From Marsupella aquatica (lineage: Eukaryota; Marchantiophyta): DNA of 64,000 nt. The notes under the pieces are model-generated. The model did not search any database, was not told the origin of the DNA, and was given only the letters and a program-made list of their open reading frames with translations. The stretch's first letter is position 1. Each line of letters starts with the position of its first letter. The translations under genes were made by a program, and so were the position numbers. This document shows positions 12,530 to 24,023 of the stretch, piece by piece. Location: positions 620,001 through 684,000 of the forward strand of contig OZ316899.1 of the NCBI GenBank assembly GCA_973895155.1. The letters are read 5' to 3'.

Positions 12530-14360
12530 CTAGAACTCATCAAATTGTGCCATCTCCACTCTGGAAGTTCCAAAACACTTGAGGTCGAAGATATAACTGG
12601 CCTCTATCTTCTTGAGATAGTAGTATCTCCAGAACTCTCCAACCGGTGGTCTGTTGGCTTGCATAATCTTACAGGTCTCCACATACCTGTGCACTTGGGA
12701 CTCTGGATGTCTTGGGTATCTACTCTCGATGGTGGCATTCTGGGGTGTCTGAGTAGATGAGGTGACAACTGCTACTAAGTTTGGATTGGATCTTAAGGCA
12801 GTATCAATATCTTCAAACCCTTGCCTAGGTGACAACTCTAAGGAGTTGTCATAAGATCGGATGGAATCAAAATTGGAGGGTGGACCAGAATCTTCAGGCA
12901 GATCCTCTCTAGCGTAAGGGTGCTCATATTGTGGCCGATTGTAGGTGGGTCCTTCTGTGGGTTCATAGTTGGAATTAGGATTGTAAGGTTGTGAACCTGG
13001 GCTAGGAGTGGGACTAGCAGTTGGACATTGTTGGATCAAGTTGCTGACCATGGATGCTATCTGTCAAGGTTCACACTTAAGCATTTCTAGCAAGTCATCC
13101 ACAATGGCTACACAGTTGGTACTATCTGCTACTGGAACAGATTCACTTGTTTCTAGGGGAGGGGGCTGTACAGTGGCAGGAGTACAGATCACAAACTTCA
13201 TTGGTGTTGGTTCTCTTGGGGGAGAGGTCATTCTGACAGGACTTAGCTGATCATGAAATGGTGATCTCAAACTAACAGCCTCCATTCTCAAATTACTAAC
13301 AGCATCATATAGTCCATCATCACTGCAACTGAGGAGAGATGTCAACTTATCAATAAGCTGTTGATTTGACTCTGCTTTCAAAGGAGTGGACCTGGTGGTC
13401 ACATGAGGAGTAGCATCAGTTGGTGCAGCAACATCGTCTTGTTGATGAATGCTCCTTACTCCTTCAACTTCTAGTGGATCTGCACCTATGGTCCGACTAG
13501 GAGAATGCCTATTACTCATTGGATGGTAAACGACTTCCCTGCTATGCACAGGAGAATGTGTAGGAACTTCTAATGAAGCATCCTCCATAGGAACATCAAC
13601 ATTCCCCTCAACGTTCTGATCATTTGAATCCAGTGGAGTCTGTGATATGTACAGTGTCTTCCAGGGGAATTTCTTCTTCGATACCCAGGTCAATCAGGAG
13701 TAACCCCCTCTCTGTCCTTTCCTCAAGATGTAAACAATCATGGGCATAATAGAGCTGGGAGAGATAATGTTGCAAGTAAGTGGTCTTCCCGGCTCTCAAG
13801 CTCCCCACTTGTTCCATCATGACATTGTACAGAAGGAGAGCCCAATTTACTTTTATAGCCCCACTGTGAGCAGCTACAAGAGTGTTTGCTAAAGCCACAG
13901 GACAGAGAGTTGGCTTCTTTGGGTGAAGGATGGGTACTAGGAATTCTAGTAGAACCCTTAATTCAGGATAAGTACACTGTGACAAGTTCCAACCATTCTT
14001 GGGATTTTGAGTTCCTGAGAGGTATGGAGTAGATAAGTCCTGCTTCTTGGAATATAACGCCTCTCCTTCTGACGGGCATCCAAAGACGTAAGCAATTTGC
14101 TCAACAGTCCACAGGCTAGGGCGAGCTCGAATCATTTGCCTGAATTCAATCGGAATGATAGTCCCCTTCACAAAATCCTGCAAGTATGAGTCAAACTTGA
14201 CATTCCAGGGAATCTCGAGTAGACGACCCAATCCTAAGTGTTGTAAAGAGTCTTGTAAATTAGAAAGACTATCAGGCGCTCGTGGTATATGAGCTGCCAC
14301 TGCTTTTGGGACCGCTAGAGCTTCAATTTGATACTATTCCTCAGCACCCAGGTTTGCCAT
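12530..14360 (-). pseudogene. Decayed gag-like gene (family A, short member)
   Basis: A coding frame can be followed from the ATG at 14360-14358 through a TAG after eight codons, an open stretch to about 13690, a frameshift, an open stretch to a TGA near 13064, and on to 12530. The N-terminal globular part contains FVKGTIIPIEFRQMI, VEQIAYVFGCP and NGWNLSQCTYPELRVLLEFL. It aligns in pattern with IAEVFGLP and NGFFRNTCTNPHIGEMIDFL of the larger gene at 60.9-64 kb, so the two are related. The rest is Pro/Ser-rich and probably disordered, ending in a small folded segment (VGEFWRYYYLKK). I do not know the function; a capsid-like or plant-mobile-domain-like protein of a retroelement is my best guess. 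No RT lies beside it. Weak coding signal continues to about 12220. Confidence 0.5.
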
Positions 14361-14524
14361 AGCTGCGACGATAATTTGCGTGCTGCGAAGGTTGCTTTCG
14401 AAGGGGAAGAGCAAGTGAATAGGGGTGGTGAAAAGACAGAAGTGAGCGCCTGAACTCTGTGCTTGATCCCTATCAAGGCATGAAGTCCCCGTTCCGTTGC
14501 TAAGTCCCGTTGCGAAGTTAGCCG

Positions 14525-14660
14525 TAGTGCCGTAACGTGAACTTTCCTTAAACGCGTAAGGCATAAGCCATAATCCTGTATTGGCGTAACTTGAATACCC
14601 CATAAACCCGTAAACCCGTAACTTGAATACGCGTAAACGCATAAGCCCGTAATAGAGTAC
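14525..14660. repeat. CGTAA-rich degenerate short-repeat cluster, copy 2
   Basis: The run CCCGTAAACCCGTAAC and similar units lie just upstream (in gene sense) of the gag-like pseudogene. They share GCATAAGCCATAATCC with the cluster at 11.7 kb. The pair may be remnants of terminal repeats of the element that carried the gene; this is inference. Confidence 0.55.
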
Positions 14661-14764
14661 TTGTAACTTTAGTAAGTCGGAATAAGGTTTACACTTGGCA
14701 CTTTAACAGCAACAGCAAGCTTAAACACAGTAAAAAGTTTTAAAAATTTCAGTAATTTCAGGTT

Positions 14765-16067
14765 CTCGGTATTACCCACCACTTACAAAGGACATCATTG
14801 GGGAAGTAGAGCAGCAATGTGAGGAGATGTACTCTCCTGGGCAACCATCTGAGGAGGAGCTACTAGAATGCAAGTGCAATAGGAATAATCTATTGTAGAA
14901 TACCAAATTGGCATTCACGGCTGCAGAGATACACAGGATGGAGGCATTCCTATGATCTCCGAGGTGAAAGAGGTGTTGTGGCTTCTCCCAAAGGACAAGG
15001 CCCCTGGGACGGATGGGCTCACGGCTGAGGTATACAAGGCCTTTTGGGAGTTCATGAAGGACGGTATGGTGGCAATGATACAGGATTTCTGGCTAACAGG
15101 CGAGCTGGCTGCTGAGATCAAGGAAAGCCTGATAAAGCTGATCCCAAAAAAACCTGATAAAAGATACCTGAAAGACTAGCGCCCTTTGACGACGCTTAAC
15201 ACCAGCTACAAAATCCTGGCCAAAGTGATTGCTTTACGTATTAAGCACCTGCTATGTAATCTGATTAGCCCTAAGCAAATCGGGTTTATCCCGGGTAGAC
15301 ATATCTTAGAGAATATTTCTCTTGCTTGGCTTACAAGTGACTGGGTTCATAATTGCAGGAAGGAAGCATATTCCTAAAACTTGATTTTGAGAAAGCATTT
15401 GACAGGGTTAACCACGAGTATCTCTGGGAGTCCATGATGCTGCTTGGGTTTAGCAGCAGGATTGTGAACATAGTTAAAGCCTTGTTCTCTAATGCTAGCT
15501 CTCGAGTATTAGTCAATGGCTTTCGTAGAAAATCACTTTTGATGTGTAGGGGGGTGAGGCAGGGATGTCCTCTCTCCCCTCTTCTCTTTGTGATTTCTAC
15601 CCAACCCCTCATGGATTTCTTGGATGCTAAGCTGTTGCTAGTAGACTTGCCAATATCCAAGTTTCAGATGTGCTTACGATGTGCTACATATTGTTTGCTG
15701 ATGATGTGGGGATGTTCATCCTTGCAACAGAGGAAGCATTTAGGGATGCTACAACGGCTTTGTCATGTTATGAAAGTGCATCTGGTGCTCGGTTGAACTT
15801 ACAAATATCTGTTATTATCCCACTTACTTTGGACCTAATTCCAGACTGGCTCAAGGCTACAGGCTGCAAGATTAATGAGCAAGGTGAAGTGCAAAAGTAT
15901 CTGGGTGCTCCATTTGGTATTGAACTCTCAATGGGCAACTTACATCGCTTCTGCCTGGATAAGGTTGTTGCCCGCTTGTCCTCTTGGTCAAATAAATTGT
16001 TGTTTATCACAAGCTAGACGCTGCTGGTGAAACATGTGCTCATGGCAATACCTATCTATCATGTAAT
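14765..16067 (+). pseudogene. L1-like LINE reverse transcriptase, 5' part
   Basis: This is the RT of a non-LTR retrotransposon, truncated at its 5' side, so no endonuclease is seen. Motifs in order: EVLWLLPKDKAPGTDGLT, then RPLTTLNTSYKILAKVIA, KQIGFIPGRHILENI, LKLDFEKAFDRV, GVRQGCPLSPLLF and the catalytic FADD near 15690. It is broken by a TAG where family members have Trp (DWRPL, about 15177) and by frameshifts near 15360 and 15680. Its reading runs up to 16067, where the copia element begins, and resumes after it. Confidence 0.85.
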
Positions 16068-16249
16068 TGTTATAATACATAGGTTAAGTCTAGACTTGGG
16101 TTATCTGGACACCTAGGATTAAGTTACCTTAACCTTAGGTAACTGCTGTAACTACCTAGGTAGACTTTGGCTTGAATCAACCACCATGTATATACTCCAT
16201 TTGGAACTTGAAGGAAGAACACACTTATCATTGTGTAGTTACTCAAACA
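16068..16249 (+). repeat. 5' LTR of copia element 1 (182 bp)
   Basis: It starts TGTTATAATACATAGG and ends ACTCAAACA. It matches 21539-21716 apart from an extra 4 bp around GGTAGA and two substitutions. Confidence 0.93.
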
Positions 16250-16262
16250 CGTTATCAGCACG
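16250..16262 (+). promoter_or_regulatory. Putative primer-binding site of copia element 1
   Basis: CGTTATCAGCACG follows the 5' LTR directly. The same 13-mer follows the 5' LTR of copia element 2 (35781-35793), although the two LTR sequences differ, so it is probably the primer-binding site. I did not identify the matching tRNA. Confidence 0.6.
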
Positions 16263-16558
16263 ATACGCTAGAGGCAATTTTTTTTCCAACATCAGATCTT
16301 GTGCAAGACAACGATGAATCAAATGTGGGGCTGTTGAATGATTGAAACGAAGTTTATCCTTCTTAATTTTTTTTTGAGAAAGGCTCGCTTAAGCAAGTAT
16401 CATAAGGATATATCCCGAAGAAGAAATTTGAATGAAATCCATTGACTCCATTTACAAATTGGGAGAAATCTATAAGCGAATTCAAAATTGAAGCTTCATC
16501 AATTATCTAAGGAAGATTACACATAAAGTGATTCGAGGAAATTGCCAACATTGAGAGA

Positions 16559-19500
16559 ATGGCACCTTCGACAAGTACAATCGAGAAATTAAACTTTCAA
16601 GCACTAGATATAGATGGCTCAAATTACTTGCCGTGGTCACTGGACGTGGAGGCACATTTGGCCTCAAAGGAAATTCCCGATACTATTCTTACAGATGCAG
16701 GCCACACTTTACAACAAAAGGCCCAAGCATTGATTCTAATAAGACACCATTTAGCGGATTCTCTCAAGCTCCAATATATGAATGAATACAATCCTCGAAT
16801 TCTATGGGAGGAACTAAAGAACCGTTTCGATCACACCCGGACTATATTTCTCCCCGTTGCACGCCATGATTGGATTAATCTGCGCGTACAAGACCACAAG
16901 TCAATTGCTGAATATAACAATGAACTTTTTCGCATAGTATCTCAATTGACTATTTGCGGACACCCAGTAGGAGATGATGAACAGATAGAGAAAACTCTAT
17001 CTACACTTCACTCCACAAATTTAGTACTATCAATGCAGTACCAAAATATGAGGTTTACAAGATATTCAGAGCTAATCGCCCATATGCTTTTAGCAGAGAA
17101 GCATCAGCTTCTACTGCTACAGAATACAAAAGCTCGACCACCTGGCACCCTTCCTCCCCAAACACAGGCGGAAACTCATTACAATGCTCCACAAACAACA
17201 CATTGAAATCAATCACGAGACAGAAGAGACCAAAGAGGATCATATAGAGGCCGAGGCTCCCAGAGGGGCGGCCATTTTCAATCATTCAGAGGAGGAAGAA
17301 ATCAACATTACATAGGCAGAGGACGAGATAGGGGCGGATACAACAGCTCCAGAAATTCATGGAAACGGGACAATGGGTATAACCCACCGACAAGGAGAGC
17401 CGATGACTTTCGAGATAAGTCTGAAAACCCCCCTATCTGCAATAGATGTGGCACAAAAGGACATATTAAACGCTTCTGTAGAGCACCTACACATCTGGTT
17501 GATCTTTATAAGCAAAGCTTAAACAGAGAAACATATGAATCTCATGGAGCATTTTTAGAAGCCCCTACCATCTTACCAGAAATTCACCTAGTCTCCCAAC
17601 CAAATGAAAACCTGGATTCACTAAATTGTTGCATAGTCGATAGTGCCACGTCGCACACCATTCTACAAGACCCAAAATATTTTAAATTCATAACTCCCTC
17701 CCACAAAAGATTCACCACAATAATGGGCCAATATCAACTAGAAGAAGGCCACGGCCCAGCTAAACTCATTCTACCCAACGGCACATACATACACATAAAA
17801 TCTGCGATTTATGCTCCTAAAGCCACAAGAAATCTATTGAGCTTCAAAGACATCCGGGATAATAATTTGCACATACTCACCGATATAATTGACTCACGGG
17901 AGGTTCTACAAATTGTGGCAAAAAATATAAAGAGCTCAAGAATAGCACAATTACAGAAATATGGCATAACCGGTTGGGCCACCCTGGCACAACCATGTTT
18001 TATAAGATCATAAAAGATTGCCAGGGCATCCCACCTACATTACACCCAAGATCACTCACATCTCCTTGCCTGGCCTGTTCAACAGGAAAGATGGTCACTA
18101 GACCAGCACCCTCAACCACAGACAAAGCCATACCGAGATTCCTTGAGCGACTTCATGCTGATGTCTGTGGCCCAATAGATCCCCCAAGTGGACCCTTCCG
18201 ATTTTTCTTAGCTCTTATATGTGCCTCGTCAAAATGGTCACAGATTTCTCTCCTATCTACCCGAAATCTGGTATTTCCAAGGATACTTGCCCACATATTA
18301 ATGTTAAAAGCACAGTTTCCCGACAATCCTATCAGGAAACTTTGAGTGGATAATGTAGGCAAATTTACGTCACAAACATTTGATGACTTTTGTGTTTCAA
18401 CAGGAATTGAAGCTCAATACTCAGTTCCACATGTACATTTCCAAAATGGAATAGCAGAGTCACTCATCAAAAGATTACAGATGATTGCTCGGCCCCTGCT
18501 TATGCAAACAAATCTCCCTGCCTCTGCATGGGGCCATGCAGTTCTCCATGCAGCTACATTACTGAAATACAGACCATCGGCTTTTAATTCAAGTACACCA
18601 TACAATTTAGCTTTTGGTTCTTCCCCGAACATTTCCCATCTCAGAACGTTCGGCTGTCAAGTATTGGTCCCAATATTGGGGCCTAAGAGGACAAAAATGG
18701 GACCACAGCGCCAACCTGGCATTTATGTGGGTTTTGACTCCACAGCCATTATCCGCTACTTGGAGCCATCAACAGCGGATGTATTCAAAGCACGTTTTGC
18801 TGATTGCCATTTTTATGAAACTATTTTCCCCAAGTTGGAGGTGACGAAAACCCATGGACACAAATTACCTAAAGATTTACGATGGCAAATCCAGACTGGA
18901 TTTTGGAATGACCCTCGCACACAACAAGAAGATTCAGAAATTCAACGCACATTGCACCTTACAAGAATGATGGATCAACTCCCTGATGCTTTCGCAGACG
19001 CTGCTAAAGTGACTAGATCCCACATCCCAGCAGCGAACACTCCGTCCCAAATACAGCACCTGGATCTAACGGCAAACCAAACAGAACCTCGAGTCAAACG
19101 TGGGATACCAACTGGAGCAACAGATAAGTAGCCAAGGCAGAGGCACTCCAAGGAGAACATACAGCCAGCATCAATCCCACCGACAGCAGAGATACTTTCT
19201 GAAACAATGCATCTCGAACATGAAGAAATTGCCATCAATTATCAACATACAGGACAAATTTGGGATCGGCGGACCACACCTTTGGATCATACGTTTGTAT
19301 TCCAAACATCACAAGATATCACTGAAGATTTACCTGATCCCAAAACAATCCTGGAGGCTCAAAAATGACACGATTGGACACAATGGGAATCAGCCATAAA
19401 CTCCAAATTGGATTCACTAATATCACGTAAAGTATTCGGACAGATTTCCCCGGTTTCACATGAAACCCACCTGACTGGATACAAATGGATTTTTGTGAAG

Positions 19501-21086
19501 AAGCAAAATGCAAAAGGTGAAATAGTGAGATACAAAGCACGACTTGTGGCCCGAGGATTTACACAAATCCCAGGAAGGGATTACGACTTGACTTATTCTC
19601 CAGTGATGATATCGATATCATCACCTACAGGTACCTCATAGCATTTGCAATACACTATAAAATTTCCATGCATCAATTGGATATAGTGACCGCATACCTG
19701 TATGGAAAACTTGACAAGAACATACAAATGGAGGCTCCGCCTGAGCTGATAAACAGGCTTAAATACCATAGTGAGGGGGAAAACTTACCGAAAAGCCAAG
19801 AAGTTGGCCCTTTTGGCCACACAAATCATAATGTGCTACACAACACATCCTAGACATATGCATATAAGGCTTCTCCAAAGCCAGTGATAAGATCAAAAGC
19901 TTGTACAACTCAAATCCGCTTTGCAATTCAAGTACTGCGCTCACTGTATGGGCTGAAACAGAGCGGACGCACCTGGTATCAACACTTTCAAGCAGAGATG
20001 ATAGCCATGGGATTTACAAATGCAGATGTTGCACCATGCATATTCATTAAACGAGAAGGAATAGAACTGATCATTATAGCAATATACGTCGATGATCTAA
20101 ACTTGTTTGGCACTAGCAAGATAATGCTAGAAACAATCAACCTGCTCCAACGTATTTTCGAAATGCAAGATCTGGGAAAGACAACATTCTGTCTTGGCTT
20201 ACAGTTCGAGCACTTACCTCAAGGTATCCTTCTCCACCAATCTACATACACTCAAAAAATGCTCACAACATTCAAAATGATCACAGCAAAGAGTGTAAAA
20301 TCTCCAATGGACCTGCGTTCACTGGATCGGAACAAAGATATTTTCCAAAAAAGAGAAGAGAACGAACCCCTACTGGGCTCTGAGAAGCCCTACCTATCTG
20401 CGATAGGCACTCTCATGTTCTTGGCAAGCCAAACACGGCCGAACATCGCATTTGCAATGAACCTGCTAGCACGCCATAGCTCATAGCCCACCATACGACA
20501 TTGGAACGGGCTTAAACGAATCTTCCGCTACTTGAGTGGAACAATTGATCTTGGTTTACTCTACCCATCAGACATCGACATTACACTCTATGGATATGCA
20601 GACGCAGGATACTTATCCGACCCTGCAGATGCAAAATCCCAGACAGGCTACGTATTTCTTACTGGACCTACAACAATTTCTTGGAAGAGCACCAAACAAT
20701 CTCTCACTACAACATCATCTAATCATTCATAAATAATCGCATTGTATGAAGCTAGCCGCGAATGCCTTTGGCTACGCACAGTAATAGACTACATTCTAGA
20801 AAACACAGGTATGTCGAAACTTACTTCACCCACTGTGATTTACGAAGACAATAGACCATGCGTCGAACAGATAGCCGCAGGATACATCAAAGGTGATAAA
20901 ACAAAACATATTGCTCCAAAATTTTTCTTTACATATGAACAACAGCATAAACAGATCAAAGTACAATGGATCCCTAGTCAACAAAACTCTGCCGACATAT
21001 TCACAAAGGCTTTACCTCCTATCACGCACAGTGAACTTACCAAAACTTTAGGGATGCGCAACTTTACTTCACTCTTACAGGAATGA
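16559..21086 (+). pseudogene. Copia element 1 gag-pol polyprotein, decayed
   Basis: Begins MAPSTSTIEKLNF. In order: gag with a Gly/Arg-rich tail and CCHC knuckle (CNRCGTKGHIKRFC, about 17440), protease (IVDSATSHTIL, with the usual DSG changed to DSA), GAG-pre-integrase (HNRLGHPGTTMF), integrase core (HADVCGP, then QNGIAESLIK), RT (RYKARLVARGFTQ, catalytic YVDD near 20090) and RNase H (YADAGYLSD, IYEDNRPCVEQ). Disabled by TGA at 17204, a frameshift near 17970, TGA at 18343, TAG at 19129, TGA near 19366, a frameshift near 19615, TAG at 19851, TAG at 20484 and TAA near 20730. The natural stop is at 21084-21086. Unlike copia element 2, it retains the integrase C-terminus and RT start. Confidence 0.9.
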
Positions 21087-21528
21087 TGAAGAAACCAGTT
21101 CAAGAAATCTTCTAATTCAGGGGGAGCATACACACCAAGCAACGGCCGAGAAAGACGAACAACGCAAAATACCGATCACCCCAGCTCTTACGACGAATAC
21201 ATTTCGACGCTGAAGTTGCATACTCCTGAACGCCGACTCTCGACCAAAGAACCCTGGCTACTTTTCTCAAGACAAGGAGCGTCAAGCGAACGCGCGACCA
21301 CATGCGAATGAACAATATTTTACATAACTCTAGTTAACCTAGTAATACCAAAAGTAATCATAAAAGCTCTCATTATGTTTACACTACAGTCCTATATTCA
21401 AACTTTTTTTTGGTCGGTAACACTCTTTCTCCCAGAAGAAAGCAGGGGAGTTTTAATGAGGTTACACCAATTATAGATCACCCAATATAGACTTAAAGTT
21501 ATTGCAACACTTCTACCCAAAATGTTGC

Positions 21529-21538
21529 AAAGGGGGAG
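21529..21538 (+). promoter_or_regulatory. Polypurine tract of copia element 1
   Basis: AAAGGGGGAG lies immediately before the 3' LTR, the normal place for the plus-strand primer. Confidence 0.85.
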
Positions 21539-21716
21539 TGTTATAATACATAGGTTAAGTCTAGACTTGGGTTATCTGGACACCTAGGATTAAGTTACCT
21601 TAACCTTAGGTAACTGCTGTAACTACCTAGACTTTGGCTTGAACCAACCACCATGTATATACTCCATTTGGAACTTGAAGGAAGAACACACTTATCATTG
21701 TGTAGTTACTCAATCA
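21539..21716 (+). repeat. 3' LTR of copia element 1 (178 bp)
   Basis: It starts TGTTATAATACATAGG, ends ACTCAATCA and is followed by the target duplication GTAAT. Confidence 0.93.
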
Positions 21717-21721
21717 GTAAT

Positions 21722-23134
21722 GTATATGAAGGCCTCAGAGGGGATGGCAAAGAAACTGATTGCGCTATGCAGGGATTTTCTATGGGGTTATAATCCTGAG
21801 GGCGGGAAGAAGATTCCGCTTGTGGCCTGGGACAAGATGGCTTGCCCTAAGGTGGATGGCGGACTGGGGTTTTGTGACTTTAGAGTCTCTCTGATGCGTT
21901 ACTGACTCAGTGGTTTATGAAGGCTTTGGACTATCCCAGAACAAAATGAGCTGGCTTGCTTGTTGCTAATCTGAGTCTTATTGGATGGCTGAATTTCAAG
22001 GTGATTTGGCGGAATCACTACACATTTGCAGATAAGTTGCTTCTATGTACTCCAAGATCTTGCTACGGTCTGACATACACTTGGGGAATCTGGAAGGCCT
22101 GGGAGGCTTTGAGAGTGAATCTCTCCTTTGTCCCGGGGACTGCGGGCTTTCCTGGGAGATGCAGTATACAGGACACATTACGTTGCACACAGGGCTTTAA
22201 CACTTGGCCTTCGGCACACACAAAGTTCACAGTGGAGATTTGTGGGAGACTTGGGGTACGGGTGATAGCTGACTGCTGGAATGTTGAGGCGCACCAATGG
22301 AAGGACTTTTCTGGCCGCTGGTGTTTGCTTCGAGGGTGGGCGCTGGCTCACAAGGACCGTTGCCATCAGTTTCTGCTTGTGATTGGCAGGGGGCACTGCT
22401 GCAATGGTGGGCTGGTGCTGGGTGCTTGTTGTTGGCGTTGGTTGGAGATGGGGGTTCCACTAAAGAGGTTTAAAATTCCTAACAAACAAGCGTACCAACT
22501 TCTAAGACCTAAGGGCATCGAGACTACCAGAGATGGAACAGAATTTGGCTCACCAACTGGTCGGAGGTGGAATGGGGTAAGAGATGGCATGCTCTGTGGG
22601 GGTTGGACTTGTCCACTAGAGGAAAAACCTTTCTCTGGCGCATCATTGCTGGTGGCCTATTTACGGGAGCAAGGGCCCTTACTATTGGTGCTAGTGATGG
22701 TATTTGCCGGCTCTACCCTGGGAGGTTAGAAAGCATTCCTCATCTCTTTGTACACTGTGTGCATGCTGCTGAGTGCTGGCAAATGTGCTGCGACTGCTGC
22801 CTGGGAGTTATGTTTGCACCTGGGCATGGTCTTTTGGACAAGGGTGGTGGCCTCATTTGGTCGCAGTCCATTGAGGGTTGCCCACCTCTTCTTGCTGTTT
22901 CAAATTCTGTGGATGATTTGGCTGGGACAAAACACACAGATGTTCAAGGAACTTGGGCGTAGATCCTTTGACGTAAGATTTGGTCTATCTGAGATGGTTT
23001 TGCACTTGCATGGGGCTTCCCTGCGCTTCCCGTTAGGAAGGAAACACATTTGGCTTCTTAGGGCTGAAGAATTAATTGAAACAGAATGGAGGCGTTGGTT
23101 GGCGCGTATAGATGGACATGTGATATCAGGCTAA
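21722..23134 (+). pseudogene. L1-like LINE, 3' part with zf-RVT domain
   Basis: Continues the LINE frame after the copia insertion: ALCRDFLWGYN and GGLGFCDFRVS are the conserved region after the RT of plant L1 elements. Further on, GKTFLWRIIAGGLFTG and the Cys/His segment IPHLFVHCVHAAECW match the zf-RVT domain. The final block FPLGRKHIWLLRAEELIE ends at a TAA at about 23132. At least three frame changes (near 21905, 22570 and 22900) break it. I see no poly(A) tail; the sequence to about 23400 is GC-rich without genes. Confidence 0.8.
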
Positions 23135-23425
23135 TGGTGCTTGGGTGTATGATAGGCTCTCTGATTTGGTGATGCGGCTCTGGGGGGCTTGGGCTAGGCT
23201 AACCCTGGGCTGCTCTGTGTTTTTGCTTTTGGGGCTTGCCCCTGTGTTTTGGTTGTAGGCCTTTAGGTTGCTCACGGATGTGGCTCTTTGACTTTGACTT
23301 GTTGGCTGTGGTGGGTCTCTAGGCCGTGGCCGTATGTGGTGTCTGGGCGTGCCCTGATTTGGGGCTCCAAAACCGCGGGTATTGGATAGGGTAAATTAAC
23401 CTTGATTTGAGTATTGGAAAAGCAA

Positions 23426-23441
23426 CAAAAATGTACTAGTG
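23426..23441. repeat. Orphan CACTA terminal repeat
   Basis: CAAAAATGTACTAGTG is identical to the right end of the CACTA element at 52347-52362. The sequence before it (GGGTATTGGATAGGG, then GAGTATTGGAAAAG) resembles the subterminal repeats of that family. No matching left end was found, so it marks the right end of an incomplete or larger CACTA copy. Confidence 0.5.
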
Positions 23442-23661
23442 TGTGCTCCACAGACGCTCCAAGAAAGTCCTGGCTAGCAGATGATGCTCAGCCAAAACAC
23501 CTCAAACACCTCAGAGGAAGGTCCTTCACTACTACATATTTGGCCATTTTGCAAAGGCAATTTAGTCACGCCAAAATGCCCTGCGAGACACTCTCCATCG
23601 CTCACTTTGCAATTGATCACTGTCGTGCGCATACACATCGCTACACAACATACATTGCTTG

Positions 23662-24023
23662 TGTCATGCCGAGGGATAATGCCTCTTGTGCACATCGGCA
23701 TGTCCCTCGCATGCCCGCTAGGTATGTAGTTAGGGCTAGTGTACTACTTGAATTAGTGTCATGTTCTTGTAGCGAGTCTGGGCCGTTCTTGAAGCAAAGG
23801 TGTTTGTTAGTGTGATGCCTGGACCCGGTCCTACTTAGGGCATGTTTTTCTTTGCCATTTTTCAGTTCTTCTTGAATCGCTGTTGATAGAGCTCAGACAG
23901 TGCTCGTCGGTTCCGTACACGGGATTCACACAGTGATTCGTTAGATGCTCCCGGCCGATCTTGGCATCCTGCCGGTTTTCAATTTGATTTCAGTACAATT
24001 GTTTCTCTTACGCCTTTTATTCA
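23662..24023 (+). repeat. 5' LTR of the gypsy element
   Basis: It starts TGTCATGCCGAGGGATAATG and ends about TTTTATTCA. It is closely similar to 33104-33449 with scattered substitutions and one short indel near 23850. The leader that follows contains TTGGCGGTGAGGGG (24038-24051), which could be the primer-binding site; that is not proven. Confidence 0.8.

Larger units (their letters stand above)
16068..21716 (+). mobile_element. Ty1/copia retrotransposon 1, nested in the LINE
   Basis: A complete element of 5649 bp. Both LTRs begin TGTTATAATACATAGG and end CA. The 5-bp target duplication GTAAT is seen at 16063-16067 and 21717-21721. Removing the element and one GTAAT restores the LINE frame across the junction (reading IYHVMYMKAS), which proves a nested insertion. 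The internal order is gag, protease, integrase, RT, RNase H, as in Ty1/copia. Coding is decayed, and the LTRs differ by a 4-bp indel and two substitutions. Confidence 0.95.

Noticed and set aside
23527-23552. CACTACTACATATTTGGCC, resembling a left CACTA end
   Set aside because: It is imperfect against the 42502 end, and no inverse partner or target duplication was found.
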